Assembly: GCF_036263595.1 (NCBI RefSeq)
Contig: NZ_DATAGQ010000201.1
Coordinates: 39,417-103,416, forward strand
DNA: 64,000 nucleotides
Origin: Geminicoccus sp036263595
GTDB lineage: Bacteria > Pseudomonadota > Alphaproteobacteria > Geminicoccales > Geminicoccaceae
Direction of reading: 5' to 3'
Part shown: piece after piece, positions 8,782-16,799 of the stretch
Layout: every line of letters begins with the position of its first letter
Numbering within the stretch: the first letter of the stretch is position 1
Program-made: the position numbers and the translations under genes
The notes under the pieces: model-generated
Databases searched by the model: none
What the model was told of the DNA's origin: nothing
Seen by the model: the letters and a program-made list of their open reading frames with translations, nothing else

Positions 8782-9600
8782 ATGGAAGCCGGCTCGTACA
8801 TCATTCGCGGCGGCCTGCCCGGACGGGAGCGGCTGCGGCTGCTGGCGCGGGTGATGCGTCCGGCCACGCTGGCGCTCCTGGCGCGGGCGGGCGTGCATGG
8901 CGGCATGGATTGCCTCGACGTCGGCTGCGGTGGCGGCGACGTCACCACCGAGCTGGCACGGCTGGTCGGCCCCGCCGGCAAGGTGACGGGCATCGACTTC
9001 GACCCGGTCAAGGTCGAGATCGCCCGGGAGGAATCGGCCGCCTTCGGCCTTCACAACCTCCAGTTCCAGGTGGGCGACGTCCGCGAGGACCTGTCCAGCC
9101 TGCCCGCCGCCGACCTCGTCTATGCCCGGTTCCTCCTCAGCCACCTGCCAGCACCGGAGGCGGTTCTCGGCCAGCTCGTGGCCCATGCCAGGCCGGGCGG
9201 GCTCGTCGTCCTGGAGGACATCCAGATCTCCGGCCATGTGGTGCATCCACCGTCCTGGGCGCACGACGCGTTCGTCGACCTCTATCTGCGCACCGGCCGG
9301 GCCCGCGGGGCCGATCCGGAGATCGGCCCGAAGCTGCCGGGCCTGCTCCAGGCGGCGGGCCTGGTCGACGTGCAGGCGCAGGTCGCCCAGCCGGTCGGCC
9401 TGCAGGGCGAGATGAAGCTCGTCTCCGCGATGACCATGGAAACCATTGCCGATGCCGTGCTGGCCGCGGGCTTGGCCGACCATGCCCGGATCGATGCCAT
9501 CGTCGACGAGCTGCGCCGCATGGCAGGCGACCCGGCGACGCTCGTCTCGATCGCCCGGGTCGTGCAGAGCTGGGGCCGCAAGCCCGGGCCCCGTCCCTGA
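8782..9600 (+). CDS. class I SAM-dependent methyltransferase
   Basis: Rossmann-fold methyltransferase of unknown substrate, 272 residues. Motif I reads CLDVGCGGGDVT, and the acidic loop after strand 2 reads VTGIDFDPVKVEIARE. A motif II-like VGDVREDLSSLP follows, then YARFLLSHLPAPEAVLGQLVAHARPGGLVVLED, which matches the UbiE/Methyltransf_25 pattern. The C-terminal third is a helical cap. The start is uncertain: 8782 is chosen with GGTGG just upstream and a normal N-terminus (MEAGSYIIRGGLPGRERL), whereas the frame stays open to 8641. It is divergent from the bd oxidase operon across a 254-bp gap and convergent with the thioesterase gene 3 bp away. The pathway is unknown. Confidence 0.8.
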   Translation: MEAGSYIIRGGLPGRERLRLLARVMRPATLALLARAGVHGGMDCLDVGCGGGDVTTELARLVGPAGKVTGIDFDPVKVEIAREESAAFGLHNLQFQVGDVREDLSSLPAADLVYARFLLSHLPAPEAVLGQLVAHARPGGLVVLEDIQISGHVVHPPSWAHDAFVDLYLRTGRARGADPEIGPKLPGLLQAAGLVDVQAQVAQPVGLQGEMKLVSAMTMETIADAVLAAGLADHARIDAIVDELRRMAGDPATLVSIARVVQSWGRKPGPRP

Positions 9601-9603
9601 CGG

Positions 9604-9999
9604 TCAGCCCGTCGCAGGACCGTTCTGCGCCGGCGGAAGCAAGCGCGGCCGCCGGTCCTCGCCGATCGAGACGAAGGTGAACGTCGCCTCGGTCACCATG
9701 ACCGCCTCGTCGTCCGCACGCGGCCTGCGCCAGGCTTCGATATGGACCTTCAGCGACGTGCGGCCCGTCGCCACGATCTCGCCGTAGAAGCTGACCTCGT
9801 CGCCCACCAGCACCGGGCTGATGAAGCTCATCGCCTCGACCGCGACGGTGGCCGTGCGGCCGCGCGCCCGCCTGGTCGCGAGGCTGCCCGCGGCCAAGTC
9901 CATGTGCGCCATCAGCCAGCCGCCGAAGATGTCGCCGGCCGGGTTGGTGTCGGCCGGCATGGCGATCGTGCGGATCACCGGGGGCAGGTCGGGCGGCAT
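9604..9999 (-). CDS. acyl-CoA thioesterase, hotdog fold (YciA-like)
   Basis: Single hotdog-domain thioesterase of 131 residues. IRTIAMPADTNPAGDIFGGWLMAHMDLAAG is the YciA/acyl-CoA hydrolase signature, with the helix entry and the catalytic Asp region (NPAGDIFGG). VAVEAMSFISPVLVGDEVSFYGEI follows as expected. It hydrolyses acyl-CoA in the cytoplasm in characterised homologues. Start 9999 (MPPDLPPVIRTIAM) is chosen over 10041 because the extra 14 residues are basic and unlike the family. Convergent with the methyltransferase gene. Confidence 0.85.
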   Translation of the reverse strand: MPPDLPPVIRTIAMPADTNPAGDIFGGWLMAHMDLAAGSLATRRARGRTATVAVEAMSFISPVLVGDEVSFYGEIVATGRTSLKVHIEAWRRPRADDEAVMVTEATFTFVSIGEDRRPRLLPPAQNGPATG

Positions 10000-10158
10000 C
10001 GCGTTCTCGCGTCGTGTGCGGCCCGACGAAGCTAGAGGCATTCGGGACCCGGCGGAACCACCGGGCGATCCCGGGTCGGTGCCGGCAGGAACGATGGGCT
10101 CTGGCTGGCGGTTGCATTTCGAGCCATCCGATCAGCGACGAAGCGAAGATCCGGTACC

Positions 10159-10968
10159 ATGACCTCCCGTCCTGCGCCTGCGCGATCCCAGATCCTGCCC
10201 AGCCGTCTCCATTGGGCCGGGTACCTGCTGGGCTTCTCGCTGAGTGGCTTCTTCGACGGGATCCTGCTCCATCAGGTCCTGCAATGGCACCACCTGCTGA
10301 GCGCGCTGGACAGTTCGACCTTCCGCGACATCCGCGTGCAGATCCTGGCGGACGGCCTGTTCCATGTGCTGATGTATGCCGTGGCTGCCGTCGGGCTGTG
10401 GTTGTTGTGGCGCAGCCGCCGGGCCTTCGCCGAGCCGGGATCGGGCAGGACGCTCCTCGCGGTGGCGCTGATCGGGTTTGGCGTCTGGCATGTCCTGGAC
10501 GCCGTCCTGTCCCACTGGATCCTCGGCATCCATCGCATCCGCATGGACTCGCCTGTTCCGTTGGCCTGGGATCTCGGCTGGGCGCTGGTATTCGGGTTGG
10601 TGCCCATCCTGGCCGGCATCCTGCTGGACCGGCGTGGCGGAGGCGGCAACGGCCGGGGGCGGCAGCACCGCTCGCTGGCGCCGGCAGCCTTGGCGGCCGC
10701 CGTGTTGGTGGCCGGGCCGGTCGCGGCGCTGCCGCCTCCCGGGACCGACACGGTCATGGTCCTGTTCCGGCCGGGCATGAGCGGCAGCGACGCGTTCGGC
10801 GCCCTGGCCGCGGTGGATGCGCGGCCGGTCTGGAGCGACCCGACAGGGCAGCTTTGGGCCGTGGAGATGGGAGTGGGCGGCCGGGCGTCGGCGCTGTACG
10901 CTCATGGTGCCCTTCTCGTAGGCACCGGCCTACTTCCCGCCGGCTGCCTCGCCTGGTCGAGTGCCTGA
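10159..10968 (+). CDS. DUF2243 membrane protein
   Basis: Integral membrane protein of 269 residues. The first 160 residues carry the DUF2243 pattern: GFSLSGFFDGILLHQVLQWHHLLS with its conserved His/Asp/Gln cluster, then FHVLMYAVAAVGLWLLWR and VWHVLDAVLSHWILGIHRIRMDSP. The conserved histidines inside the helices suggest metal or haem binding, but no function is known. After a basic Gly/Arg-rich linker (about 160-175) the remainder is a hydrophobic segment plus a poorly conserved domain. The next gene starts 6 nt after the stop, so both are probably one transcript. Confidence 0.75.
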   Translation: MTSRPAPARSQILPSRLHWAGYLLGFSLSGFFDGILLHQVLQWHHLLSALDSSTFRDIRVQILADGLFHVLMYAVAAVGLWLLWRSRRAFAEPGSGRTLLAVALIGFGVWHVLDAVLSHWILGIHRIRMDSPVPLAWDLGWALVFGLVPILAGILLDRRGGGGNGRGRQHRSLAPAALAAAVLVAGPVAALPPPGTDTVMVLFRPGMSGSDAFGALAAVDARPVWSDPTGQLWAVEMGVGGRASALYAHGALLVGTGLLPAGCLAWSSA

Positions 10969-10974
10969 GGTTCG

Positions 10975-11766
10975 ATGATCAGCCAGTCAGCGCAGCCCAA
11001 CAACGACTTCATCCGGACCCTCCGGGCGCTCTACGAGGGCAACTCATACCAGGCCCACCGCTTCCGCTACGGGCTGTTCGTGTTCGACCTGACGACGATC
11101 GTGTTCATCATCGCCACGTCGTTCATGCCGCGCGTCACGCTGATCGAGGTCATCGACGTCTTCTTCGGGGTCGCCCTGCTGGCGGATTTTGCCGCCCGCC
11201 TCCTGATCAGCCGCACCAAGCTGCGCGACCTCGTCCGCCTCTCGACGCTGGCGGACATGGTAGCCCTCATCTCCTTTCTGGGTCCCATCGTCGGCGAAGG
11301 CGGCGGCTTCCTGCGGGTCCTGCGCACGCTGCGCCTGCTGCACACCTACGCCTTCCTCAAGCGCCTGCGGGCCGACCTGCCGTTCTTCCGGCAGAACGAG
11401 GAGGCCATCCTCGCCGTGGTCAACCTCCTGGTCTTCATCTTCGTGATGACCGGGATCGTGTACTGGACGCAGTTCCCGAACAACCCGGACATCCACAACT
11501 ACGTGGATGCCCTCTATTTCACGGTCACCTCGCTTACCACCACGGGCTTTGGCGACATCACGCTGCCGGGCACGCTCGGGCGCATGATCTCGGTCTTCAT
11601 CATGATCTGCGGCGTGACCCTGTTCCTGCGCCTGGCCCAGGTCCTGTTCCGCCCGCACAAGGTGCGCTTCCGCTGCACCCATTGCGGCCTCCAGCGCCAC
11701 GACCCGGATGCCGTCCACTGCAAGGCCTGCGGCAACCTGCTGAACATCCCCGACGAGGGCCTCTGA
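10975..11766 (+). CDS. voltage-gated-type potassium/ion channel with C-terminal zinc ribbon
   Basis: Six-helix ion channel subunit of 263 residues, expected to work as a tetramer in the inner membrane. An S4-like basic helix (FLRVLRTLRLLHTYAFLKRLR) sits near the middle. The pore loop reads YFTVTSLTTTGFGDITLPGTLGRM, where TTTGFGD corresponds to the K+ selectivity filter TVGYGD. After S6 the protein ends in a short cytoplasmic tail with CTHC and CKAC pairs about 17 residues apart, a four-cysteine zinc ribbon (RCTHCGLQRHDP, CKACGNLLNIPDEGL). It is 6 nt downstream of the DUF2243 gene. The tail could sense metal or redox state; that is inference. Confidence 0.87.
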   Translation: MISQSAQPNNDFIRTLRALYEGNSYQAHRFRYGLFVFDLTTIVFIIATSFMPRVTLIEVIDVFFGVALLADFAARLLISRTKLRDLVRLSTLADMVALISFLGPIVGEGGGFLRVLRTLRLLHTYAFLKRLRADLPFFRQNEEAILAVVNLLVFIFVMTGIVYWTQFPNNPDIHNYVDALYFTVTSLTTTGFGDITLPGTLGRMISVFIMICGVTLFLRLAQVLFRPHKVRFRCTHCGLQRHDPDAVHCKACGNLLNIPDEGL

Positions 11767-11821
11767 GCGCATCCGCCAGGATCGCCCGGCGCCCTCGGGT
11801 CCCGCAAGCGGGCGTGGGCAA

Positions 11822-12304
11822 TCAGTAGGGCCGGCCATCCTTGTGCGTGTAGATCCATTTCCCGTCGGGTCCGAGCGAGGCCTTCAGGTCGTCGCGCGGA
11901 TAGCTTCCCTCGTCGCCGGCCGTGCGATCGCCGACCTCCAGGTAGACGACGTCCCGGTCGGTCCTGTTCACCAGTTGATGCGCGATGCCCTGCGCCGGGA
12001 ACCCGGCGCACATGCCGGGCGCCAGCGGCACCTCCTCGGTGTCCGTGACCAGGGTCGGTTCCCCTTCGAGCACATAGATGAACTCGTCCTGCCTGCTGTG
12101 CCGGTGCAACAGCGCCGATTCGCCGCCAGGTGCGAGCCGGGTCAGGTTCACGCCGAAATTCCTGAGCCCGAACAGGTCGCCGAGCGGTCGTTTCTCCCGT
12201 TTGGCCATGCGGCTGAAGAAGGGCTCAGGATAGGTCGAAGGCCTAGTTCGAGGCGGCGCAGACGATGCCAGCATGGCGATCGGGGTTGGCGCTTTCTGGC
12301 TCAT
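11822..12304 (-). CDS. cupin-domain protein
   Basis: Small single-domain cupin of 160 residues. Motif 1 is seen as HRHSRQDEFIYVLEGEPTLVTD (metal ligands His, His and Glu) and motif 2 as GMCAGFPAQGIAHQLVNRTD with the third His. The C-terminus ASLGPDGKWIYTHKDGRPY matches a common family of cupins often annotated as transcriptional regulators or sugar-binding proteins, but no DNA-binding domain is present here. Start 12304 (MSQKAPTPIAM) is chosen because upstream codons read as basic, non-family sequence. Convergent with the ion channel gene across 55 bp. Substrate unknown. Confidence 0.72.
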   Translation of the reverse strand: MSQKAPTPIAMLASSAPPRTRPSTYPEPFFSRMAKREKRPLGDLFGLRNFGVNLTRLAPGGESALLHRHSRQDEFIYVLEGEPTLVTDTEEVPLAPGMCAGFPAQGIAHQLVNRTDRDVVYLEVGDRTAGDEGSYPRDDLKASLGPDGKWIYTHKDGRPY

Positions 12305-12512
12305 CGGTCTTGCTCGCTTGCTGCCCTTGAGCGGCAACCTTGCCCAACGACCGCGCGGATTCAACGCAGACGCCAACCGCGTCCGAATCCAACGATCACG
12401 CCGCCGCAACCATGCTAGACTTGTTGGTCACGGCCTTGCCGCCGGAGGAACGATGGCTCGCCCACACCGCCACGAAACTGCATGAACGAACCCAAGAAGC
12501 CGTTGCGTCCGT

Positions 12513-13400
12513 TCATTTTTCCAGCCCGACGAGCCGGCGCGCCCGCTCGACGCAGGCCACCGCCTCGTCCTCGTAGCGTCCGGGCAGCTCGATATTGGCG
12601 ATGGTGCCCTGCAGGAAGGTCAGGCCGTCGAGAACTTCCTCCCATGGGATGGCGCCCCAGCCGAGCGGCAAATGAAGGTCGCCCATGCCGAAGGCAACCG
12701 TCTCCGAGCGGGTATGGCCATGCAGCGTCAGCGGCCGCCCGAAGCTGTCATGGAGGTGCAGGTGGTTGGTGAGCGGTGCCGCCTGCCGGCAGGACGACCA
12801 CGGATCGACCCCGCGCCGGCTGGCTTCCAGGAAGGCGTGGCTGAAGTCAATGAGCACCGCCACCTGCGGGTGGGCCAGGCGCTCGACCTGCTCGGCCACC
12901 TCGTGGGGCAGCTGCACGAGGTCGCCGGGCCGCTCGCCGAACAGGTTCTCGACGACGATCCGAAAACCGTGCCGCCCGGCAATGTCGCCCATCCGGGCAA
13001 GATAGTCCCGCTCGCGCGCCCGCAGCGCTTCCAGCTCGCGCCCCGTCACATGCACCGTGCGGCCGGAGTGCTGCACATAGACCCCCGCCCCCAGCCGGGC
13101 GGTCATCTCCAGGTAGGCCAGCGTGGCCGCCTCCTGGATCTCCGCATGGCGGACGTCCCAGGGGTTCGAGGCGATCGGCCCGTGCACCGTGTAGCGAAGC
13201 GGGAAGCGCCGCGCGATCTCCAGCACCTCGCAAAAGCGCCGCTCCACGATCCGGCCGCCGGCCACGACGTCCAGGTCATAGAGCGCGATCTCGGCGGCAT
13301 CAGCCCCGGCCGCGACGATGCCTTCCAGCTCCGACCGAAGGCTCGCAGGCCGGCCCTCCCGCCCGTGGGTCGTGAGCCCTACCGCCACCACGTTGGTCAT
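12513..13400 (-). CDS. sugar phosphate isomerase/epimerase-like TIM barrel (AP endonuclease 2 fold)
   Basis: TIM-barrel protein of 295 residues of the xylose isomerase-like/AP endonuclease 2 superfamily. Successive barrel strands can be seen in AAEIALYDLDVV, RYTVHGPIASNP, GAGVYVQHSGRT, FRIVVENLFGE, VAVLIDFSHAFLE and NHLHLHDSFG; the Glu, Asp, His and terminal Glu (NIELPGRYEDE) are the usual metal ligands. It probably isomerises or epimerises a sugar or sugar acid in the cytoplasm. It is divergent from dgoK across 143 bp, so a role in the same sugar-acid pathway is reasonable but unproven. The gap 12305-12512 before the cupin gene holds nothing convincing. Confidence 0.75.
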   Translation of the reverse strand: MTNVVAVGLTTHGREGRPASLRSELEGIVAAGADAAEIALYDLDVVAGGRIVERRFCEVLEIARRFPLRYTVHGPIASNPWDVRHAEIQEAATLAYLEMTARLGAGVYVQHSGRTVHVTGRELEALRARERDYLARMGDIAGRHGFRIVVENLFGERPGDLVQLPHEVAEQVERLAHPQVAVLIDFSHAFLEASRRGVDPWSSCRQAAPLTNHLHLHDSFGRPLTLHGHTRSETVAFGMGDLHLPLGWGAIPWEEVLDGLTFLQGTIANIELPGRYEDEAVACVERARRLVGLEK

Positions 13401-13543
13401 ACCGTGTTCCTCTGCTTGTGCGCCGGCCGGAACCTGGACCGGTTCGGTGACGGCGGCGTTGCGGTGGCGCTTCGGCGCTTCCGTGGCCATCGGCAAGGGT
13501 CTAGCGTCCGCGCGCGGTCGGCAAGGACAAGGGGAGGACGGCA

Positions 13544-14482
13544 TTGGCGGCACTGATCGGCCTGGACTGGGGCACCAGCTCGCTCCGCGCGGCGCTGATG
13601 GACGCCGACGGCACGATCCGGGACCGCTACGCATCCGGTCACGGCATCACTCATCTTCCCGAGGGCGGCTTCGAGGCGGCCTTCGCCCAGGCGGTGGGGC
13701 GCTGGCACCAAGCGGCACCGGACCTGCCGGTGATCGCCTCGGGCATGGTCGGTGCGCGCACCGGCTGGCGGGAAGCGCCCTATGTGCACTGCCCCGGCAG
13801 TGCCGAGGACATCGCCGCCAATCTCCTGACCATCCAGGCAGCCGACGGGACCAGCCTGCGCATCGTGCCGGGCATGTCGACCCGCAATGCCGCAGGCGTG
13901 CCGGACGTGATGCGCGGGGAGGAGACTCAGATCCTGGGCTGCCTGGCCGATGGCAAGGACAGCGGCCTGTTCGTGCTGCCCGGCACTCACTCCAAATGGG
14001 TCCAGGAGGCGGACGGCCGGATCAACGGCTTTGCCAGCTACATGACGGGCGAGCTGTTCGCCGTCCTGCGCGAGCACACCATCTTCCGGCATACCATGGC
14101 AGGTACCGCCGAGCCCGACATATTCGATGCGGATGCCTTCGCGGCCGGCGTCCGGCGGGCGGCGGATGGTACCGGCGGCGGTCTGCTGCGCCGGCTGTTC
14201 GGCGCCCGCGCCCTGGCCCTGTTCGGCGAGTTGTCCAGGGAAGCCGGCACGTCCTGGCTGTCCGGCCTCCTGATCGGCACGGAGCTGGTGGAAGCGAAGG
14301 ACGAGTTCGGGCCTCCTCCGACGGACCTCACATTGGTAGGCGGCGCCACCCTTGCCGACCGCTATGCCCGTGCGGCCGCCCAGCTCGGCATTCCCACCCG
14401 ACCGTCCGATCCCGATGCCGCTTTTAAGGGCCAGTTCCACCTGGCCCGGCTGGCCGGCCTCCTCGCGGAGAACCGCCCGTGA
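13544..14482 (+). CDS. dgoK: 2-dehydro-3-deoxygalactonokinase
   Basis: Phosphorylates 2-dehydro-3-deoxy-D-galactonate at C6 with ATP, the kinase step of De Ley-Doudoroff galactonate catabolism. The 312 residues show the phosphate-binding start LIGLDWGTSSLRAAL, the family block IASGMVGARTGWREAPYVHCP, MRGEETQILG and the second nucleotide motif FVLPGTHSKWVQ. A TTG start is used: AGGGGAGG at 13530-13537 is correctly spaced and no ATG or GTG fits better. The last 4 bases overlap the GTGA start of dgoA, a translationally coupled pair. The dehydratase and dehydrogenase of the pathway are not in the window. Confidence 0.9.
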   Translation: MAALIGLDWGTSSLRAALMDADGTIRDRYASGHGITHLPEGGFEAAFAQAVGRWHQAAPDLPVIASGMVGARTGWREAPYVHCPGSAEDIAANLLTIQAADGTSLRIVPGMSTRNAAGVPDVMRGEETQILGCLADGKDSGLFVLPGTHSKWVQEADGRINGFASYMTGELFAVLREHTIFRHTMAGTAEPDIFDADAFAAGVRRAADGTGGGLLRRLFGARALALFGELSREAGTSWLSGLLIGTELVEAKDEFGPPPTDLTLVGGATLADRYARAAAQLGIPTRPSDPDAAFKGQFHLARLAGLLAENRP

Positions 14483-15102
14483 CCACGCTTGCCGCCTTCA
14501 CCGACCGCCTGCCGCTCGTCGCCATCCTGCGCGGCGTCCGGCCCGACGAGATCCTGCCGATCGGCGAGGCGCTGGTCGAGGCCGGCTTCGCCATCCTCGA
14601 GGTGCCGCTCAACTCGCCCGAGCCCTTCCAGAGCATCGCCGCCCTGGTCCGGCGCTTTGGCGACGACGTGCTGATCGGTGCCGGCACGATGCGCACCGAG
14701 GCCGACCTGGATGCCCTGGTGAAGGCCGGCGGACGGCTGATGGTGACCCCGCACGGCGATCCGGCCCTGATCCGTGCCGCCAAGCAGCGCGGCCTCCTCA
14801 CGCTGCCAGGCATCGCGACGCCCACCGAGGCCTTCGCCGCCATCGATGCCGGGACGGACGGCCTGAAGCTGTTTCCCGCCGAGATGATCCCGCCCGCCGT
14901 GGTCAAGGCGATGCGAGCGGTTCTGCCGAAGTCGATGCCCCTGTTCCCGGTCGGCGGCATCGAGCCCAGTACCATGGCCAGCTATCGCGCCGCCGGCGCC
15001 AACGGCTTCGGCCTGGGCTCTGCCCTCTACAAGCCGGGCCTGAGTGCTTCCGAGGTGGGCCTGCGCGCGCGGGCGTTCGTGTCGGCCTGGCGCGAAGGGT
15101 GA
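14479..15102 (+). CDS. dgoA: 2-dehydro-3-deoxy-6-phosphogalactonate aldolase
   Basis: Class I aldolase cleaving 2-dehydro-3-deoxy-6-phosphogalactonate to pyruvate and glyceraldehyde 3-phosphate. The 207 residues carry the KDPG/KDPGal aldolase core: LPLVAILRGVRPDE, the catalytic Glu in ILEVPLNSPEP, IGAGTM, the pyruvate-binding region and the Schiff-base Lys in DGLKLFPAEM. FPVGGIEPSTMASYRAAGANGFGLGSALYKPG matches DgoA rather than Eda. It starts with GTG overlapping the dgoK stop by 4 bases. The stop codon is part of a small hairpin shared with the convergent mntH stop. Confidence 0.93.
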   Translation: MTTLAAFTDRLPLVAILRGVRPDEILPIGEALVEAGFAILEVPLNSPEPFQSIAALVRRFGDDVLIGAGTMRTEADLDALVKAGGRLMVTPHGDPALIRAAKQRGLLTLPGIATPTEAFAAIDAGTDGLKLFPAEMIPPAVVKAMRAVLPKSMPLFPVGGIEPSTMASYRAAGANGFGLGSALYKPGLSASEVGLRARAFVSAWREG

Positions 15103-15117
15103 CCTCCGGCCTCACCC
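15097..15117. terminator. short hairpin formed by the two convergent stop codons
   Basis: GGGTGA (15097-15102, ending in the dgoA TGA) can pair with TCACCC (15112-15117, containing the mntH stop on the other strand) over a 9-nt loop. No T-run follows on either side, so it is at best a weak bidirectional terminator. Confidence 0.3.
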
Positions 15118-16464
15118 GCCGGTAATGAAGTCCACGATCAGCTTCAGGTTCAGCCCGATGATCAGCGCTGCGATTGCCCAACCCAGCGCCACCTGCCAGC
15201 CCGGCGCCCGCAGCGGCCCCATCCTGCCGCGGTCGGACGCGACCATCATGAGCGGCACCACCGCGAACGGCAGCTGCAGCGACAGGATCACCTGGCTCAG
15301 CACGAGCAGTTGCGCCGTGCCGCTCTCGCCATAGACCCAGGTAACGATCACGGCAGGGACGATCGCGACGAGGCGGGTGGTCAGGCGCTGCAGGACGGGC
15401 GACAGGCGGAAGCGGAGGAAGCCCTCCATGACGACCTGCCCGGCCAGCGTCGCCGTCACTGTCGAGTTGATCCCGCAGAGTAGCAGCGCCACGGCGAACA
15501 GCGTCGCGGCGAGGCTGCTGCCGAGCAGCGGCGCCATCACCTGATAGGCTTCCTGGATCTCCGCGATCTCCGTGCGCCCGGCCGCATGGAAGGTGGCAGC
15601 CGCCGTGATCAGGATCGACGAGTTGATCAGGAGCGCCAGGGTGAGCGCGATCGAGCTGTCGAGCGACGCGAAGCGGATCGCCTCCCGCTTCGAGCCCAGA
15701 TCGCTGCCTATCCGGCGCGACTGGACCAGGGCCGTGTGCAGGTAGAGATTGTGCGGCATCACCGTAGCGCCGATGATGCCCATCGCGACATAGAGCTGTG
15801 TCCGGTCCGTCAGGATCGTCGCCGAGGGCACATAGCCGCGTAGCACGTCGCTCCAGACCGGGTCCGCCAGCGCGATCTGCACGGCGAAGCAGCCCACGAT
15901 CAGCGTGATCAGCCCGAAGATGAGCGCCTCCAGCCAGCGCACGCCCTTATGCTGCAGCCACAGGATCAGGAAGGCGTCCAGCGCGGTCAGCACCACGCCA
16001 TAGAGGAGCGGGATCCCGAACAGGAGTTCCAGCGCGATGGCGGTGCCGATCAGCTCGGCAAGGTCAGTGGCGCAGATGGCCCCTTCCGCGAGCAGCCAGA
16101 GCGGCAGGTTGACGGCCTGCGGAAAGCGCTCCCGGCAGAGCTGTGCCAGGTCGCGCCCGGTGGCGATGCCGACCCGGGTGCAGATTGCCTGCAGCAGGAT
16201 CGCCATCAGCGACGACAGGAGGGCTACCGAGAGCAGCGTGTAGCCGAACGCCGACCCGCCCGCGAGGGCCGTCGCCCAGTTGCCGGGGTCCATGTAGCCC
16301 ACGGCCACGAGATAGCCTGGCCCCAGGAACGCCATGAGCTTGCGCAGGAAGCCACCCGCGTTGGGCACCGCCACGCTGCGATGCACGTCGGGCAGGCTTC
16401 GTGACTGCGGGTCCGGCGCAGCACCGGCCGGGCCGGCGGCTGCTTCCGTGACGGGAAGATCCAT
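15112..16464 (-). CDS. mntH: Nramp-family Mn2+/H+ symporter MntH
   Basis: Proton-coupled uptake of Mn2+ or other divalent metals. The metal-binding signature of TM1 is present as FLGPGYLVAVGYMDPGNWAT and that of TM6 as VAMGIIGATVMPHNLYLHTALVQSR; the Asp-Pro-Gly and Met-Pro-His motifs coordinate metal in the family. Eleven or so hydrophobic helices fit the 450-residue length. Start 16464 (MDLPVTEAAAG) is preferred; the upstream open frame is low-complexity and Arg/Pro-rich. No MntR or Mur operator was recognised in the 119-bp divergent gap. Confidence 0.93.
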   Translation of the reverse strand: MDLPVTEAAAGPAGAAPDPQSRSLPDVHRSVAVPNAGGFLRKLMAFLGPGYLVAVGYMDPGNWATALAGGSAFGYTLLSVALLSSLMAILLQAICTRVGIATGRDLAQLCRERFPQAVNLPLWLLAEGAICATDLAELIGTAIALELLFGIPLLYGVVLTALDAFLILWLQHKGVRWLEALIFGLITLIVGCFAVQIALADPVWSDVLRGYVPSATILTDRTQLYVAMGIIGATVMPHNLYLHTALVQSRRIGSDLGSKREAIRFASLDSSIALTLALLINSSILITAAATFHAAGRTEIAEIQEAYQVMAPLLGSSLAATLFAVALLLCGINSTVTATLAGQVVMEGFLRFRLSPVLQRLTTRLVAIVPAVIVTWVYGESGTAQLLVLSQVILSLQLPFAVVPLMMVASDRGRMGPLRAPGWQVALGWAIAALIIGLNLKLIVDFITGG

Positions 16465-16583
16465 GCATGCACTCTCGGGAAGAAGCCGGGCCGAGCCTGT
16501 CGGCGCTAGCCAAATCGCGCCTGGATGAGGAGGTTCCTCGCTCCCCCCTTGACCTGCCGCCACTGTTCCCCGAACTGGACAAC

Positions 16584-16799
16584 ATGACCTTGCCCTGGAC
16601 CATCGGCTGGCTCGCCGCATCGCTCGTGCTGACGGTCCTCGGCATCTGGCGCGACCGCCGGCCGCTGTCCTTCACGTCGGTGCCACTGGTACCGGGGATT
16701 TTCTGGCTGGGCCTGGGGATCATCGGCATCGTGCTCGGTCTGGCCCACCTCATCTCCCTCCTCTCCGGCGTGGAGCTGCACGGCCGTGGCCCCTACTGA
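16584..16799 (+). CDS. 71-residue two-helix membrane protein coupled to the cyclase gene
   Basis: Small hydrophobic protein with two predicted transmembrane helices (about residues 3-20 and 32-58) joined by the basic loop WRDRRPLSFTSVP. The 3' end overlaps the GTG start of the class III cyclase gene by 14 bp in another frame, so the two are likely translationally coupled. Start 16584 begins directly before the first helix. It resembles generic small membrane proteins; no named family is recognised with confidence. The gene order suggests a partner or anchor for the cyclase, which itself lacks transmembrane helices. That role is inference. Confidence 0.6.
   Translation: MTLPWTIGWLAASLVLTVLGIWRDRRPLSFTSVPLVPGIFWLGLGIIGIVLGLAHLISLLSGVELHGRGPY

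Noticed and set aside
12340..12576. + strand frame between the cupin and TIM-barrel genes, including MLDLLVTALPPEERW
   Set aside because: Runs into the antisense of the TIM-barrel gene; no family recognised and no convincing ribosome site.
12513..13400. TIM-barrel gene as EryC, the missing isomerase of the polyol operon
   Set aside because: Fold is similar but the gene is 20 kb away and paired with dgoK-dgoA; sequence blocks do not specifically match EryC.
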